DNA from: Botryococcus braunii | Lineage: Eukaryota; Chlorophyta; Trebouxiophyceae | NCBI GenBank assembly: GCA_002005505.1 | Contig: MVGU01000981.1 | Location: 89,501-153,500, forward strand | DNA length: 64,000 nucleotides | Reading direction: 5' to 3' | Shown here: positions 48,601-57,988 of the stretch, piece by piece | Numbering within the stretch: the stretch's first letter is position 1 | Layout of the letters: each line of letters starts with the position of its first letter | Program-made: the position numbers and the translations under genes | The notes under the pieces: generated by a model | What the model saw: only the letters and a program-made list of their open reading frames with translations | What the model was told of the DNA's origin: nothing | Database searches by the model: none

Positions 48601-48719
48601 TAAGCAGGACGGTTTGGAGGAGTTATTCCTTCCTGCACATTAATAGTGTGATAGACTTGTCGGTGTGGGGGTAGTCCTGGTAGCCCATTTGGAAAAATGT
48701 CCTTGTACTCCCGGAGCAA
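45678..48719 (-). pseudogene. pol: Gypsy pol of minus-strand element: RT, RNase H, integrase, chromodomain
   Basis: About 1013 codons, open from EYKDIFPNGLPGLPP onward with no ATG at its start. RT has YRMVIDYRALNK, SSLDLLSGYHQVR and the catalytic YLDDVLIFS at about residue 185. RNase H starts at CDASDFGVGAVL. The integrase has GHPGFAKM, CDSCQRVK, then Asp in MDFITGLP, Asp in SDRDPRF and Glu in GQTERVN. It ends with a chromodomain (VDALVDHR, YLVKWAGHGATEDSWES). All catalytic residues seen are intact. It could be made only after a frame change from the upstream minus-strand frame (49062-48733), whose run of seven A at 48737-48744 is the likely slip or mutation point. Confidence 0.92.
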
Positions 48720-48775
48720 GTGTGCTAGCCGCTCAGGCTTTTTTTACACAAATTTCCTCTAGAGGGTCCGAAGGC

Positions 48776-50125
48776 TTACCCGTGGTGACCTCGGATTCTC
48801 CCTCTTCCTCTTCCTTTTCCTCTCCCCTTTCCTCTTCCTCTTCCACTTCCTTCTCCACTTCTAGGCAACTCTCCATATCCGGGGCCGTGCCCGAGGTATC
48901 CCCCGGCGCAGAGTTGTGTAAGGAAGTCCCGGATGACTCCGTCGAGGGGTCGTCCATATCCACCAAAGGTGGCATCTCTTCCTTGCAGTGGTGCTGCCAC
49001 TGGTTGATTGTTTCCTTGCCTCGGATAGAATCCAGGCTGAAAATTTGATGGGGTGTGCCCACTAGCTTGAGCTTTGGCAGCTAGATATTGCTTTTTAGCA
49101 ACACACTGCCATGACTCGTGGCCTAGTTTATGACAAAAATAGCATTCCCTATCCTTTGGAATAGAGGTTCTAGAATCAATTTTTCTCCCGGACCCAAAAG
49201 GGGGTGCTCCCACCAAACCCAAGGAAGGTGGTGCAGGGGGCTGTTGTTCCACCACTCCTGCTGCCACTTGAGGTGTCTGGGTGTAGACCCTCTTCCTCTT
49301 GGGTCCCTGTGCATCCACATATGTGCTTTTGAGACTTGCCTCATATTTAACAACATAAGTGCAAATGTCTTCCAGATCAGTGAAAGGACTGCCTGTTGCA
49401 GGGTTCACAGTGCATGCAAGTTTGAGAGGAGTATTAAGACCCTTGGTAAAAAGATGTAACTGGTCTTGCATGGCTATTTGATAGTCAACCTCTACATCTG
49501 CTAAGAGAGACATAAATCTTTCAATATATCTCTCGACAGTCTCATTTCCTTGAAAGACTTTGTCTAATTTTGCCCTGGCAATGGCCACTGTGTCTGTGGA
49601 ATCATATCTTTTAACCATAAAAGTTTTAAAATCCTTCCATTCCAATGTATGCTCATGTATCCCTTCCTTTTCTAGTTTCCTTACATGTGTGTCCCAAACT
49701 TTTGTGGGTCTTTCTTCCATCAATTGCACTCCCAAGGCCACCCACTTTCCTGCAGGCACATTGGTTAGGTTTGCATAGCCTTCCAACTTCCTTGCAAAAT
49801 AGCAAAAAGATCCCCTCTTTCCCGAAAACAAAGAAGGAGGAGTTGCTCTTACTTGTCCACTAGGGCGAGGAGTCTCCTCCACCCCATCCCCTCCAACTTG
49901 CCTTTCGGCAAGAAGCTTTTCCTTAAATTCCAAAAATAACTGCTCCTTTATTTTATTGGTCAACTTGATCTTCTTTGTCTTTGGTGTGGACGGAGCGGGC
50001 GACGGATCGCGAGATGCCCCCTCCATCAAGTCCTCTACCAGCTCCCCTGAGCTTTCCAACGCTTCCAAAAATTCTCTTTCTTCCGAAGAAAGGTTTTTAA
50101 ACTTCCCAGAAGAGGGCGGTGACAT
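48776..50125 (-). CDS. gag: Gypsy gag of minus-strand element
   Basis: 449 residues from ATG at 50125. The gag domain is at about residues 100-270 (FSGKRGSFCYFARKLEGYA, YDSTDTVAIARAKLDKVFQG, VERYIERFMSLLADVE) and the zinc knuckle CYFCHKLGHESWQC at about 330. It ends in an Arg/Gly-rich tail read from a GA-rich stretch. The same stretch in the next frame reads Glu-rich sequence leading toward RT, so the tail may be a by-product of the deletion that removed protease. The gag core is intact and related to that at 56778-57977. Confidence 0.9.
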   Translation of the reverse strand: MSPPSSGKFKNLSSEEREFLEALESSGELVEDLMEGASRDPSPAPSTPKTKKIKLTNKIKEQLFLEFKEKLLAERQVGGDGVEETPRPSGQVRATPPSLFSGKRGSFCYFARKLEGYANLTNVPAGKWVALGVQLMEERPTKVWDTHVRKLEKEGIHEHTLEWKDFKTFMVKRYDSTDTVAIARAKLDKVFQGNETVERYIERFMSLLADVEVDYQIAMQDQLHLFTKGLNTPLKLACTVNPATGSPFTDLEDICTYVVKYEASLKSTYVDAQGPKRKRVYTQTPQVAAGVVEQQPPAPPSLGLVGAPPFGSGRKIDSRTSIPKDRECYFCHKLGHESWQCVAKKQYLAAKAQASGHTPSNFQPGFYPRQGNNQPVAAPLQGRDATFGGYGRPLDGVIRDFLTQLCAGGYLGHGPGYGELPRSGEGSGRGRGKGRGKGRGRGRIRGHHG

Positions 50126-50228
50126 CTACAGCCCACATATGAGAGTTAGGACCTTCCATCGAACGATCTCCCTCCTACGACTTTCCTCCTTCCACCACGC
50201 GAAAGACTTGCAGAGAACAATTCGGCAT

Positions 50229-50241
50229 CTCGCCGATACCA
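50229..50241 (-). other. Primer binding site of minus-strand gypsy
   Basis: TGGTATCGGCGAG on the minus strand, two bases from the 5' LTR. Confidence 0.75.
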
Positions 50242-50243
50242 GA

Positions 50244-50719
50244 TGTCGTAGAATGCACAAGTTAGGGAGAAATTCCAAGTTGTGAGAGAGAGAGAGACAA
50301 GGCCGGATGGCCGACAAGTTGGACGCTCTTTCCAATTACAAGTAACCCCCACCTCACGGAGCTTCCACTCCCTACTTGTGGTCTACTAAGCTTCCAGATT
50401 ACCTGAGTGCGTGTCTTCCCGTGGCTTACGTCTCTATCCGTTCCTTCCCGTGGTTCGTGATCGTGTGTTCACGTTCCTCCAATGGTAGCGCACTAGTCCA
50501 CCAAACCTCTACAATAGTATCTAGAAAATATCCTAGAATCCTACTATGAGAGTAACGTCCATAACTATCCAATGGAATTCGACGGCTAGGAAGCCAAGGC
50601 TAGACGCTAGGCACGTGCGTACTCGCGTTGCTCGTACGACATGTGCGCCACATGTGCGCCTAGGCTAGGGGGTAAGGGAAATGTCCAGAAATGCCGGGAA
50701 ATCCCTACATTCCATCACA
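50244..50719 (-). repeat. 5' LTR of minus-strand gypsy
   Basis: 476 bp, identical by eye to 44230-44705. Followed by the duplication tgacg. Confidence 0.95.
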
Positions 50720-50981
50720 TGACGTGTTCCATGTGTCACGGCTGGAACGATACCGCCGGGATGGCAGTGTCCAACCACCACCACCTGCAGAGGTGCTGAA
50801 GGGGGAGGACGAGTACGAGGTTGAGAAAATTCTCGACCACCGGAAGGCTCGCCGTTTGCATGAGTTCCTGGTTCGGTGGGTGGGATACTCCCCTGAACAT
50901 GACACGTGGGAATCAGAGGCGAACTTGCGGAATGCCCCTGGGGCGTTGAAGGAGTATTGGGCACGGGTCAAGACGGGCTAG
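50720..50981 (+). pseudogene. pol: Gypsy pol C-terminus with chromodomain
   Basis: Resumes the frame broken at 44229: FHVSRLERYRRDG, then a Pro-rich PPPPAEVL and a chromodomain (YEVEKILDHRKARRLHEFLV, RWVGYSPEHDTWESE), ending TAG at 50979-50981. Chromodomains of this family bind modified histone tails and guide integration. Confidence 0.93.
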
Positions 50982-51589
50982 GACCCAGGAGACACACAAA
51001 TGGCCTTGAGTCGGGCTGTTGTCACTTCGGGGGTCGTGGCATTCGATCCACATGTCCAGTCGACGGGACATCCCTCGTTAGCGGCGAAGTGGTTGCATTG
51101 TTCAACATGTCGTCCTACTCAATAGCTCCTCCCTGTCCCTGGCTATGCCAATGGAAGGGCCCTATTCCGTTCACTGCGGACTTAGTAGCACCTCAGATAG
51201 TCTCAAGGGCATGGTGCACCCCGGGTCCTGGACTCGGTGTCTGAGAGTCTCTGCTGATGGTGGGTTGTGACTCTAGAGTAACCATGTACTCTAGGCGCTA
51301 TGGTGATGGTCAGTGAAACCCCCAATAGCTGGATTAGCCAGATGGATTTCTGGTGACGGAGGTTGTACTTCCGGGAGTGCTCCGCGGGCAGTCCAAATGA
51401 GCATGGGTGTGGATTGTCGTTACCACTAGTCTGCCGGGACTAGGGTGGCGGGTGGCTGGGCAAGAGGTATGGGACTCTTGTCTGTAGGGCTTCCTGCGAA
51501 GGTGGCTGGTCAGGACGTGATACACTCTTGACTGTAGTGCTTCCTGTGTGGGAGATGCATCCCCCTCAATCCGAGACGGCTTGAGCCTA

Positions 51590-51601
51590 GGTGGGGGAGG
51601 G
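51590..51601 (+). other. Polypurine tract of plus-strand gypsy
   Basis: GGTGGGGGAGGG directly before the 3' LTR. Confidence 0.85.
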
Positions 51602-51792
51602 TGTAACGTTCCGAGTGCGAAGGGTCCGTTAGGGAGCCGATCGGCATCGAGCCGATAGCGCGTGATCGGAGAGCGGGGTACGATGACCTCATTACGTAAA
51701 CTGGCCAGCTTGGCTGGCGGGGTGCTATCAGACGGGTCGCACCTGTGTGAGGTCATTCTCACACGAACTTGAGATCGGCACAAGATATTACA
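51602..51792 (+). repeat. 3' LTR of plus-strand gypsy
   Basis: 191 bp, identical by eye to 39152-39342. Followed by ctgtt. Confidence 0.95.
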
Positions 51793-54729
51793 CTGTTGGT
51801 GCACGCTGCAGCAGACCCTTCCTTGTGGAAGGAGGCACTGGAGTCTGCCACCCTGCTGTACAACGTGGGCCCCACCACAGGCAGGCCTCTGACCCCTACT
51901 GAGATGTTCTATGGGGTAAAGCCTGATGTTGCTTCCTTGCGCACATGGGGCTGTGTGGCACATGTTCACATTCCCCCAGGTCAGCGGTCTGTATTTGGAC
52001 CAAAGACCATTCCAGGCATGTTCACTGGGTATTGCCCACAGTCCAAGGCCTATAGAGTGTACGTAGGCAATGGTGTATGGAAAGAGAGCAGGGATGTTAC
52101 ATTCCTCGAGCATTTGAGAGGAGGGGAGAGAGTGGGTATGTCTAAGGTGCAACCTGGATCCTCTCAATGGCTCTCAGGAGCGTCCTTGCAGGGCAGGGGA
52201 GGCAATCCCAATGTCCCCAGCTCACCAACAGCCATTCCCGTGAATTTTTGGGAAGCAGAGGATGACCCAGTGGTGGAGTGCAAGCCCACTGGATCTCCTG
52301 CTACCACTGACAGCTCTCCAGAGGATCACAGCAGGCTGAGGAGCTCAGTCGGACCTGTGGCTGGAGCCCCCAGCAGCCAGGATGGTTCCCCTGCCACTTC
52401 AGAGACCTCACAGCAGTCATGGTCAGTGCTGGGCCATCTTCAAAATTTAGCTCGGGGGGGTGCTGAAGCGCACTCGCAGCTGGACAAACTGCAGAAGATG
52501 CAGGAGGGGGTCAGGTTCCAGGGGAAGTCTCAACATAGACTTCCCCCAGGAACCACCCTCACAAGGGATCAGCGTTATGAACAGCGCCAGGCTAGGAGGG
52601 ACTCAGTAGGGGTCCCCATGCATGACCCTGGCTCAGGCCAGGTACTTGTGAGTGAGCCACCCTCGGTAGGTCTCCCTGATTTGCAGAGGCAGGTTGAGAC
52701 AGGGGAGGCTATGCTTGGAGAAGATGTTAGCGAGAAGAGTAGTGGGCTAGAAGTGCCAGCAGCAGGGGAAGCACGTAGCCAAGTTGAGCTGGGAACCAGT
52801 CATGCTTATGGGGTGCAGCCTGACACAGTAGGCGCAGCTCAGGAAAGTCAGAGTAGTGTACCTAGGTGTGAGTCCAGGAGAGAGAGAGAGCTGCTGCTTC
52901 CACCTGCATTGAGAAAGGTGAGAGATTGTAATGGTGGAGCGCATGAGTCTGGCAGTTCAAGAGAGAGAGTTGGGGAGGGCTCTGGCAGTTCTGGAAGTAC
53001 TGCAGGATCTCAACATAAGGTACAAAATGTACCTTATTCTGGGAACCAGGATCAGAGGAATATAAAAGACAACAGTCCCAGGAGTGCTGACAGTACTGCA
53101 GAGTCTCAGCATAAGGTACAAAATGTACCTTATGTCAAGCTGGGAAAGGTTCACGTGCCATCTAACCTGAGGGAAGCCCAATGCTCCCCTCAGTGGGATT
53201 TTTGGCAACAAGCAATGAGGGAAGAGATGGATTCCCTTGATACCCATGAGGTTCTAGAGTATGTGGACAGACCACATGGACAAAAAGTTATTCCTGTCCA
53301 TTGCATATTCTCCACTAAAATTGATGCACATGGGAATGTTACTCGCTTTAAAGCGAGGTTAGTTGCCCAAGGGTGTAGACAGATCCCTGGGATAGATGTT
53401 GGGGAGGTATTTGCACCCACCAGCAGCTATGGGGCAAGGAGGGCTGTGCTGGCAGTGGCTGCCACACAGAATCTTGAGATCCACCAAGTGGATATCAAGA
53501 CGGCTTTTCTCAATGGAGAGTTGGAGGAAGAGGTCTATGTGACCCAACCACCAGGATTTGAGAATGGCAACACGAGGGTTGTGTGCAAGCTCAGGAAGGC
53601 ACTATACGGTCTAAAACAAGCCCCACGGGCTTGGCACAAGACCTTGACTGACAAGTTGAGCGTGATGGGGTATAGTGTGTGCAAGAGTGATGCGGGTGTA
53701 TACATCAGGAGGGCCCCTGATGGCAACCTGTCCTTTATTCTTGTTTATGTTGATGATCTTCTCATAGTTGCCAGATTGGTTGCAGAGATTGAGTGGGGGA
53801 AAGAGTTGTTGAAGAAGGACTTCACCATCCATGATTTGGGAGAGGTGAATGATTTCCTGGGGTGTCAGGTCCTACGCAATAGAGTTCAGAGCACTATTTC
53901 CATGAGTTGCACTCCCAAGATTGATGCTCTTGTGGAAAAGTTTGGGGTTGCTGATGATGGGCGTGTGGTTGATACCCCCATGTCCAAGGACTTCGTGGCT
54001 AGCAGCAGACCCGAGTCCTCAGATGGTTTGTCACATGGGGCAGGTACCCCACTGCCACCTGGTCATCGGTACTGTGAGTTGATTGGATCGTTGCTATATA
54101 TTGCCAATACGACCCGGCCTGACATTTCTCAGGCGGTTGGAGTGTTGTCAAGGTATAGAATGACACCCACTACCTCACACTGGAATGAGGCCATTCGAGT
54201 GCTGAAGTACTTGAGAGATACGAGAGAATTAGCTCTTACTCTGGGTGGAAAGGGGCCTGAGCTAGAAGGCTATGTTGATGCCGACTATGCTGGGGACCTG
54301 GACCACAGGTATTCCACCACTGGCTATGTTCTATCAGTCTATGGTAGTGCCGTGGTTTGGGGAAGCAAGAAGCAGAGCTCAGTTGCTACCTCAACTGTGC
54401 AAGCCGAGTTTATGGCAGCCGGCCATATTGTGAAGGAAGCCAACTGGCTTAGGAGCTTCTTGGAAGAGATTGGAGCTGCACCTTGGAGAGTCAAAATTTT
54501 CTGTGACAACCAAGGATGCATTTCCAATTTACGGAACCCCCTTTATTCCAAATTCACAAAGCATGTTGCAGTAAGCTTCCACTATGCTAGGGAAGCTATG
54601 GCACCTGGGCAGGTAGATATCCTCTATGTAGAATCTGCTCGAAATGTGGCTGACATTATGACCAAGCCACTTGCTAAGCCCGTGTTTGTTGGTCATCGTG
54701 ATTCACTAGGTTTGAGAAGATACACATAA
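51793..54729 (+). pseudogene. pol: Copia B pol: end of integrase, linker, RT, RNase H
   Basis: Continues the copia frame broken at 39151. It opens with VHAAADPSLWKEALESATLL and RTWGCVAHVHIPP of the integrase C-terminal region, then a long polar linker with two QHKVQNVPY repeats. RT includes HCIFSTKIDAHGN, QVDIKTAFLNG and the catalytic YVDDLLIV near 53746-53769. RNase H has YVDADYAGDLDHR and QAEFMAAGHIVKEANW, and the frame ends TAA at 54727-54729. No stop interrupts the frame. With its 5' part this makes one polyprotein, as usual for copia. Translation is now blocked only by the inserted gypsy. Confidence 0.95.
53015..53134 (+). repeat. Paired palindromes in copia B linker
   Basis: ATAAGGTACA/TGTACCTTAT around three bases at 53015-53037, and CATAAGGTACA/TGTACCTTATG at 53110-53134. 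Both encode the peptide HKVQNVPY. Matching palindromes in copia A are at 4996-5018 (intact) and 5090-5115 (degraded). Confidence 0.85.
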
Positions 54730-54955
54730 AGCATGCAGGCAAGGGGAAGTGTTGAGTTGTGAACATACATTATAGAATGCCTTGTGCTTTAGGTGATCTT
54801 CAAATGTACATTATTAGGATACGGGTCCACTATCCACATAAGGTACCTCAAGACACGTTCGGATGAGGTCTATTTCGAACATAAGGTACAATCTGATTTA
54901 GATTACGCGTTAGCGTGAAAGGACTATTAAAGCTGCGATCACCGCATAGTCGAGC

Positions 54956-55091
54956 AACTGGTTTGGAAAGATACTGGGCACATAAGGATGCCAGTCTTGT
55001 TCATGCAGTTGCATGTGTCTAAAAGAGCAGACAGTCGTCAAGGACTGTAGCTGGAGAGGCACGAACTTACGACCTGTCTGCTTGCTTACAG
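54956..55091 (+). repeat. LTR module copy 1, family B 3' LTR
   Basis: 136 bp ending CTGCTTGCTTACAG, followed by GTGCGG. It has GGCA/TGCC and AGCAGACAG/CTGTCTGCT arms. Confidence 0.9.
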
Positions 55092-55288
55092 GTGCGGTGA
55101 CGCAGGATGTGTATTGGTAATGTGTTCATGTTTGATTGCTTGTTTGTAAGTGAACCATCTTAGTGGACAATCAAGTCTCCCAAACAGCTAAGGGACGGAG
55201 TCTTGATTGAGTATAGGAAGGTACTTGCTTTCAGCCGTCAGGAGCTTATCCGTGTGTAGATGCTCATTGACAGATCAACATGTAACGG

Positions 55289-55424
55289 AACTGGTTTGGA
55301 AAGATACTGGGCACATAAGGATGCCAGTCTTGTTCATGCAGTTGCATGTGTCTAAAAGAGCAGACAGTCGTCAAGGACTGTAGCTGGAGAGGCACGAACT
55401 TACGACCTGTCTGCTTGCTTACAG
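55289..55424 (+). repeat. LTR module copy 2, family B 3' LTR
   Basis: Identical 136-bp copy ending CTGCTTGCTTACAG, followed by GAGACG. The spacer is 197 bp. Confidence 0.9.
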
Positions 55425-55452
55425 GAGACGCCACTGCCCATAACCTTTTACA

Positions 55453-56209
55453 AAAGCTCTCCTAGACCCATAACTGCTGGTGGGAGCAAATACCTCCATT
55501 ACATCCACTCCTGGAATTTGCCTACACCCTTGAGCCACTAGCCTAGCCTTGAACCTCAGCACATTACCATGAGCATCCATTTTCACTGGAAAAATCCAGT
55601 GAACTGGGATTACTTTGTGGCCACGAGGTCTCGGAACAAACTCCATCACCTCATGAGCATCTAATGAATTTTGCTCTTCCTGCATAGCAGCCTTCCAATA
55701 TTCCCACTGTGGGGACTGCTTGGCCTCCTTTAGACTGGAAGGCACACTAATCTTCCCAAATCTCACCCCAGTGTGCTTCCCCTGATCTTACTTACTCTCA
55801 CACTCACTGTCACCCACTACTCTTTCGCTGAATGTTGCCGCACTGCATGTGGGGACTGTGGGCAAAGATCCACACCTCCCCCTCTGCTCTTTCTCTCTCT
55901 TAGACTCACAGCTTGCCCTCTCAAGCTTGCTGTCAGACACTCTAACATCATCCTCCCAAACACAGGTACCTCTCGGAAAGCTCTTGTAATTGGGGGAATT
56001 CTCACACTGTCTGGGCTTCCGATTCACCTCCTCAGACACACTCTCACATGGCTGACGGTCTGCAGTCCCGTCAGGACTCTCACAGGCATTTGAACCACTC
56101 TGCATTGCATGAGCTCTTGGTCTGTCTTGAGGCTGTGCCCATGTCTCTCTCTCTCTCTGTCTGCTCCCTCTTAGACATGAGCGCTGGGGCGCAGGCCCAG
56201 CAGCACACT
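55453..56209 (-). pseudogene. pol: Copia family C linker and RT N-terminus
   Basis: On the minus strand this holds part of the polar linker (many Glu, Arg, Ser and Cys) and then RT from VRFGKISVPSSLKEA through PVHWIFPVKMDAHGN and LVAQGCRQIPGVD to TSSYGSRRA, where copia B interrupts it. A TAA at about 55786-55788 (ESK-stop-DQGK) lies in frame between linker and RT, so RT could not be made from this copy without readthrough. The frame is otherwise continuous with 63171-64000 once the gypsy at 56210-63170 is removed. Confidence 0.9.
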
Positions 56210-56697
56210 TGTAGTGAGGTGACGCGTGCGGTGCCGCGTCTGCGTACCTCATGCGGCTCGCCTTTCGAATTATGTGCAGGTCTTTCGAATTACGTGCACG
56301 CCTGCATGTGTGCGCATGTGTCTTCACGCACGTCGTACTACGAGAAGCTTCACAATATAGGATGTTCATGAAATGTCCAAAAGGATGCCCTCTCGTCATC
56401 CTTCTCGTGGTGCTCGGGAGAGCATCACATAGAAGGGCGATGTAGCCGGGTTCACACAAGTTGGACTCACACTTCGAGAGACACACTTATCTTTGGGGTC
56501 TGGATATATCTGTTGCATATTATATTGTATTGGCGTTGGCCATATTGTTTATTGGAGACTCGGAATCGCCTGCGTGAGGAGGAGCTGCGTATTGTAAGAG
56601 GAATCGGCGTCACGTTTACTGCCTCGCGGTGTCACCCCTTCCTTCTACCCTAGTATCTCTTATTATTAAACTTGCATACACGTCTCCCTTTGTTTCA
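56210..56697 (+). repeat. 5' LTR of gypsy 56210-63170
   Basis: 488 bp, TGTAGTGAGG to CTTTGTTTCA. Confidence 0.95.
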
Positions 56698-56699
56698 TT

Positions 56700-56712
56700 T
56701 GGTATCGGCGAG
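56700..56712 (+). other. Gypsy primer binding site
   Basis: TGGTATCGGCGAG two bases after the LTR; the same site as at 39347. Confidence 0.8.
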
Positions 56713-56777
56713 GCGGTTAGAGCCTCGGTTCGAAGGGAGACGTAAGGAAGGTTGCCATCGGATTGTCCCTTGCGAGT

Positions 56778-57977
56778 ATGGCGTCCGTCAGGAAAGGAAG
56801 CAAGTACGCTGGTATCCCTTTGTTGGAAAAGGAATTGTTGGAAGGGCTTGAAAAGGAGGGTGTCGAAGTGGACGATCTCATGCAAGAGGAGTTTGAAACG
56901 GAACCAGCTCCACCGCCTAAACCCACACCCAAACGGAAAACCAAGCTTGCACCAATGAAGAAACCCTTGAAGAAAGACAGAACCCAAATTTTGATTGCTA
57001 AGCTACTCAAAAGGATCGAGGCCTTGGAGGGTCAACGAGCTTCCAAGCGGACGCCATCCTCAAATCACGTAGTGCGTGTGCCTACACCCGCAATGTTCAC
57101 GGGCAAACGGGGGAGTTTCCAGTTCTTTGCTAGCAAAGTAGAATCTTATGCTGACATCTCGAATGGGGCACGTGACAAGTGGGTGGCAGTCGCACTCCAG
57201 TGCATGGAGGAGCGACCTACAAAGGTGTGGGGAACTCATTTAAAAAGGAAGGAACGGGAAGGGGATCAAATGGAAGCAACTTGGGAGGAGTTCAAGACTT
57301 TTATGGGGAACCGCTATGACTCAACCGACCTTGTTATGGCCGCACGCCAAAAGCTTGATCATGTCTGTCAAGGCCATGAAAGTGTTGAAAAATATATCGA
57401 AAGGTTCATAACGCTCTTGAGTGACGTTGAAACTGAGTATGAGATATGCGAAAATGATAAAATATACATGTTTCTCAAAGGCTTGAATGCTCATATTAGA
57501 GTTGCTTGCACGATAAACCCACAAACTGGTGTTAGATTCTCAGACCTCGACGTATTGTGCACTTATGTGGTGCAATATGAAAGTAACTTAAAGTCAGGGG
57601 GGATGCTGAGGGGACAGGAAGGAAGGAAGGTTCTCAACGCTGTGAAGAGGACTCCCATAAGCATGCCGGCACACTTTCCGGGATTCACCCAGGGGCCTGT
57701 GCTTGGAGCCGTCGGCCACAGCGTTGGTGGGAAGTTAGATTCTCGGACTAGCGTCCCCTCCGAGCGCCAGTGTTACTTCTGCAAAAACTTTGGTCACGAG
57801 CAATGGCAATGTCAGGCCAAGCGGGACTACTTGCAAAGGAAGAGCAGGCGCGACAGTCAATTGCCCCCACCTCCTCCTTTTCCCTCTAATCAAGCTCGAG
57901 GTGGGCAGTGGAAGGGCCGTGGTGGCCGGGGAGGACATTGGAAGGGAAAAGGGCCGGGGCATAATCCTCAAAAGTAA
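56778..57977 (+). CDS. gag: Gypsy gag polyprotein
   Basis: 399 residues from ATG 56778. The N-terminal part is basic and Pro/Lys-rich. The gag domain lies at about 105-270 (FTGKRGSFQFFASKVESYAD, YDSTDLVMAARQKLDHVCQG, VEKYIERFITLLSDVE) and the zinc knuckle CYFCKNFGHEQWQC at about 330. The tail is Gly/Arg/Lys-rich and probably binds RNA. It ends TAA at 57975-57977, 11 bases before the pol ATG. Confidence 0.93.
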   Translation: MASVRKGSKYAGIPLLEKELLEGLEKEGVEVDDLMQEEFETEPAPPPKPTPKRKTKLAPMKKPLKKDRTQILIAKLLKRIEALEGQRASKRTPSSNHVVRVPTPAMFTGKRGSFQFFASKVESYADISNGARDKWVAVALQCMEERPTKVWGTHLKRKEREGDQMEATWEEFKTFMGNRYDSTDLVMAARQKLDHVCQGHESVEKYIERFITLLSDVETEYEICENDKIYMFLKGLNAHIRVACTINPQTGVRFSDLDVLCTYVVQYESNLKSGGMLRGQEGRKVLNAVKRTPISMPAHFPGFTQGPVLGAVGHSVGGKLDSRTSVPSERQCYFCKNFGHEQWQCQAKRDYLQRKSRRDSQLPPPPPFPSNQARGGQWKGRGGRGGHWKGKGPGHNPQK

Positions 57978-57988
57978 ATTCTGAAGCC

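Larger units (their letters stand above)
44230..50719 (-). mobile_element. Ty3/gypsy chromovirus, minus strand, innermost insertion
   Basis: 6490 bp with LTRs of 476 bp that are identical by eye, TSD tgacg (44225-44229 and 50720-50724). It lies in the pol of the plus-strand gypsy, just before its chromodomain. On the minus strand the order is LTR, primer site, gag, RT-RNase H-integrase-chromodomain, a 3' region of about 970 bp with tandem repeats, polypurine tract, LTR. No protease motif is present between gag and RT, and gag and RT are in different frames. It is the youngest level of the stack and was probably mobilised by proteins of another copy. Confidence 0.96.
39152..51792 (+). mobile_element. 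Ty3/gypsy chromovirus, plus strand, split by another gypsy
   Basis: Identical 191-bp LTRs, TSD ctgtt (39147-39151 and 51793-51797), inserted in the integrase region of copia B. Without the inner element (44230-50719) it is about 6.15 kb: LTR, primer site, gag, UGA, pol with chromodomain, 3' untranslated region, polypurine tract, LTR. Gag and pol are intact apart from the inner insertion, so this copy could have been autonomous when it landed. It is the full-length relative of the deleted copy at 454-4745. The 610 bp after pol (50982-51590) hold no gene. Confidence 0.96.
35005..55452 (+). mobile_element. Copia family B element, plus strand, carrying nested insertions
   Basis: A full copia element with 703-bp LTRs, flanked by aaagc (35000-35004 and 55453-55457). 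Removing the inner gypsy (39152-51792) and the solo LTR (35988-36716), each with one duplication, leaves about 7.07 kb with one gag-pol frame from 36855 to 54729. The two LTRs differ at two sites by eye (an A/G near 35138 versus 54883, and a G/A in module copy 2), so insertion was recent and the inner insertions more recent still. It inserted into the RT of copia family C on the opposite strand. Confidence 0.96.
54750..55452 (+). repeat. 3' LTR of copia family B
   Basis: 703 bp, preceded by polypurine AAGGGGAAG (54741-54749) and followed by aaagc. Modules at 54956-55091 and 55289-55424 are identical. Confidence 0.95.
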
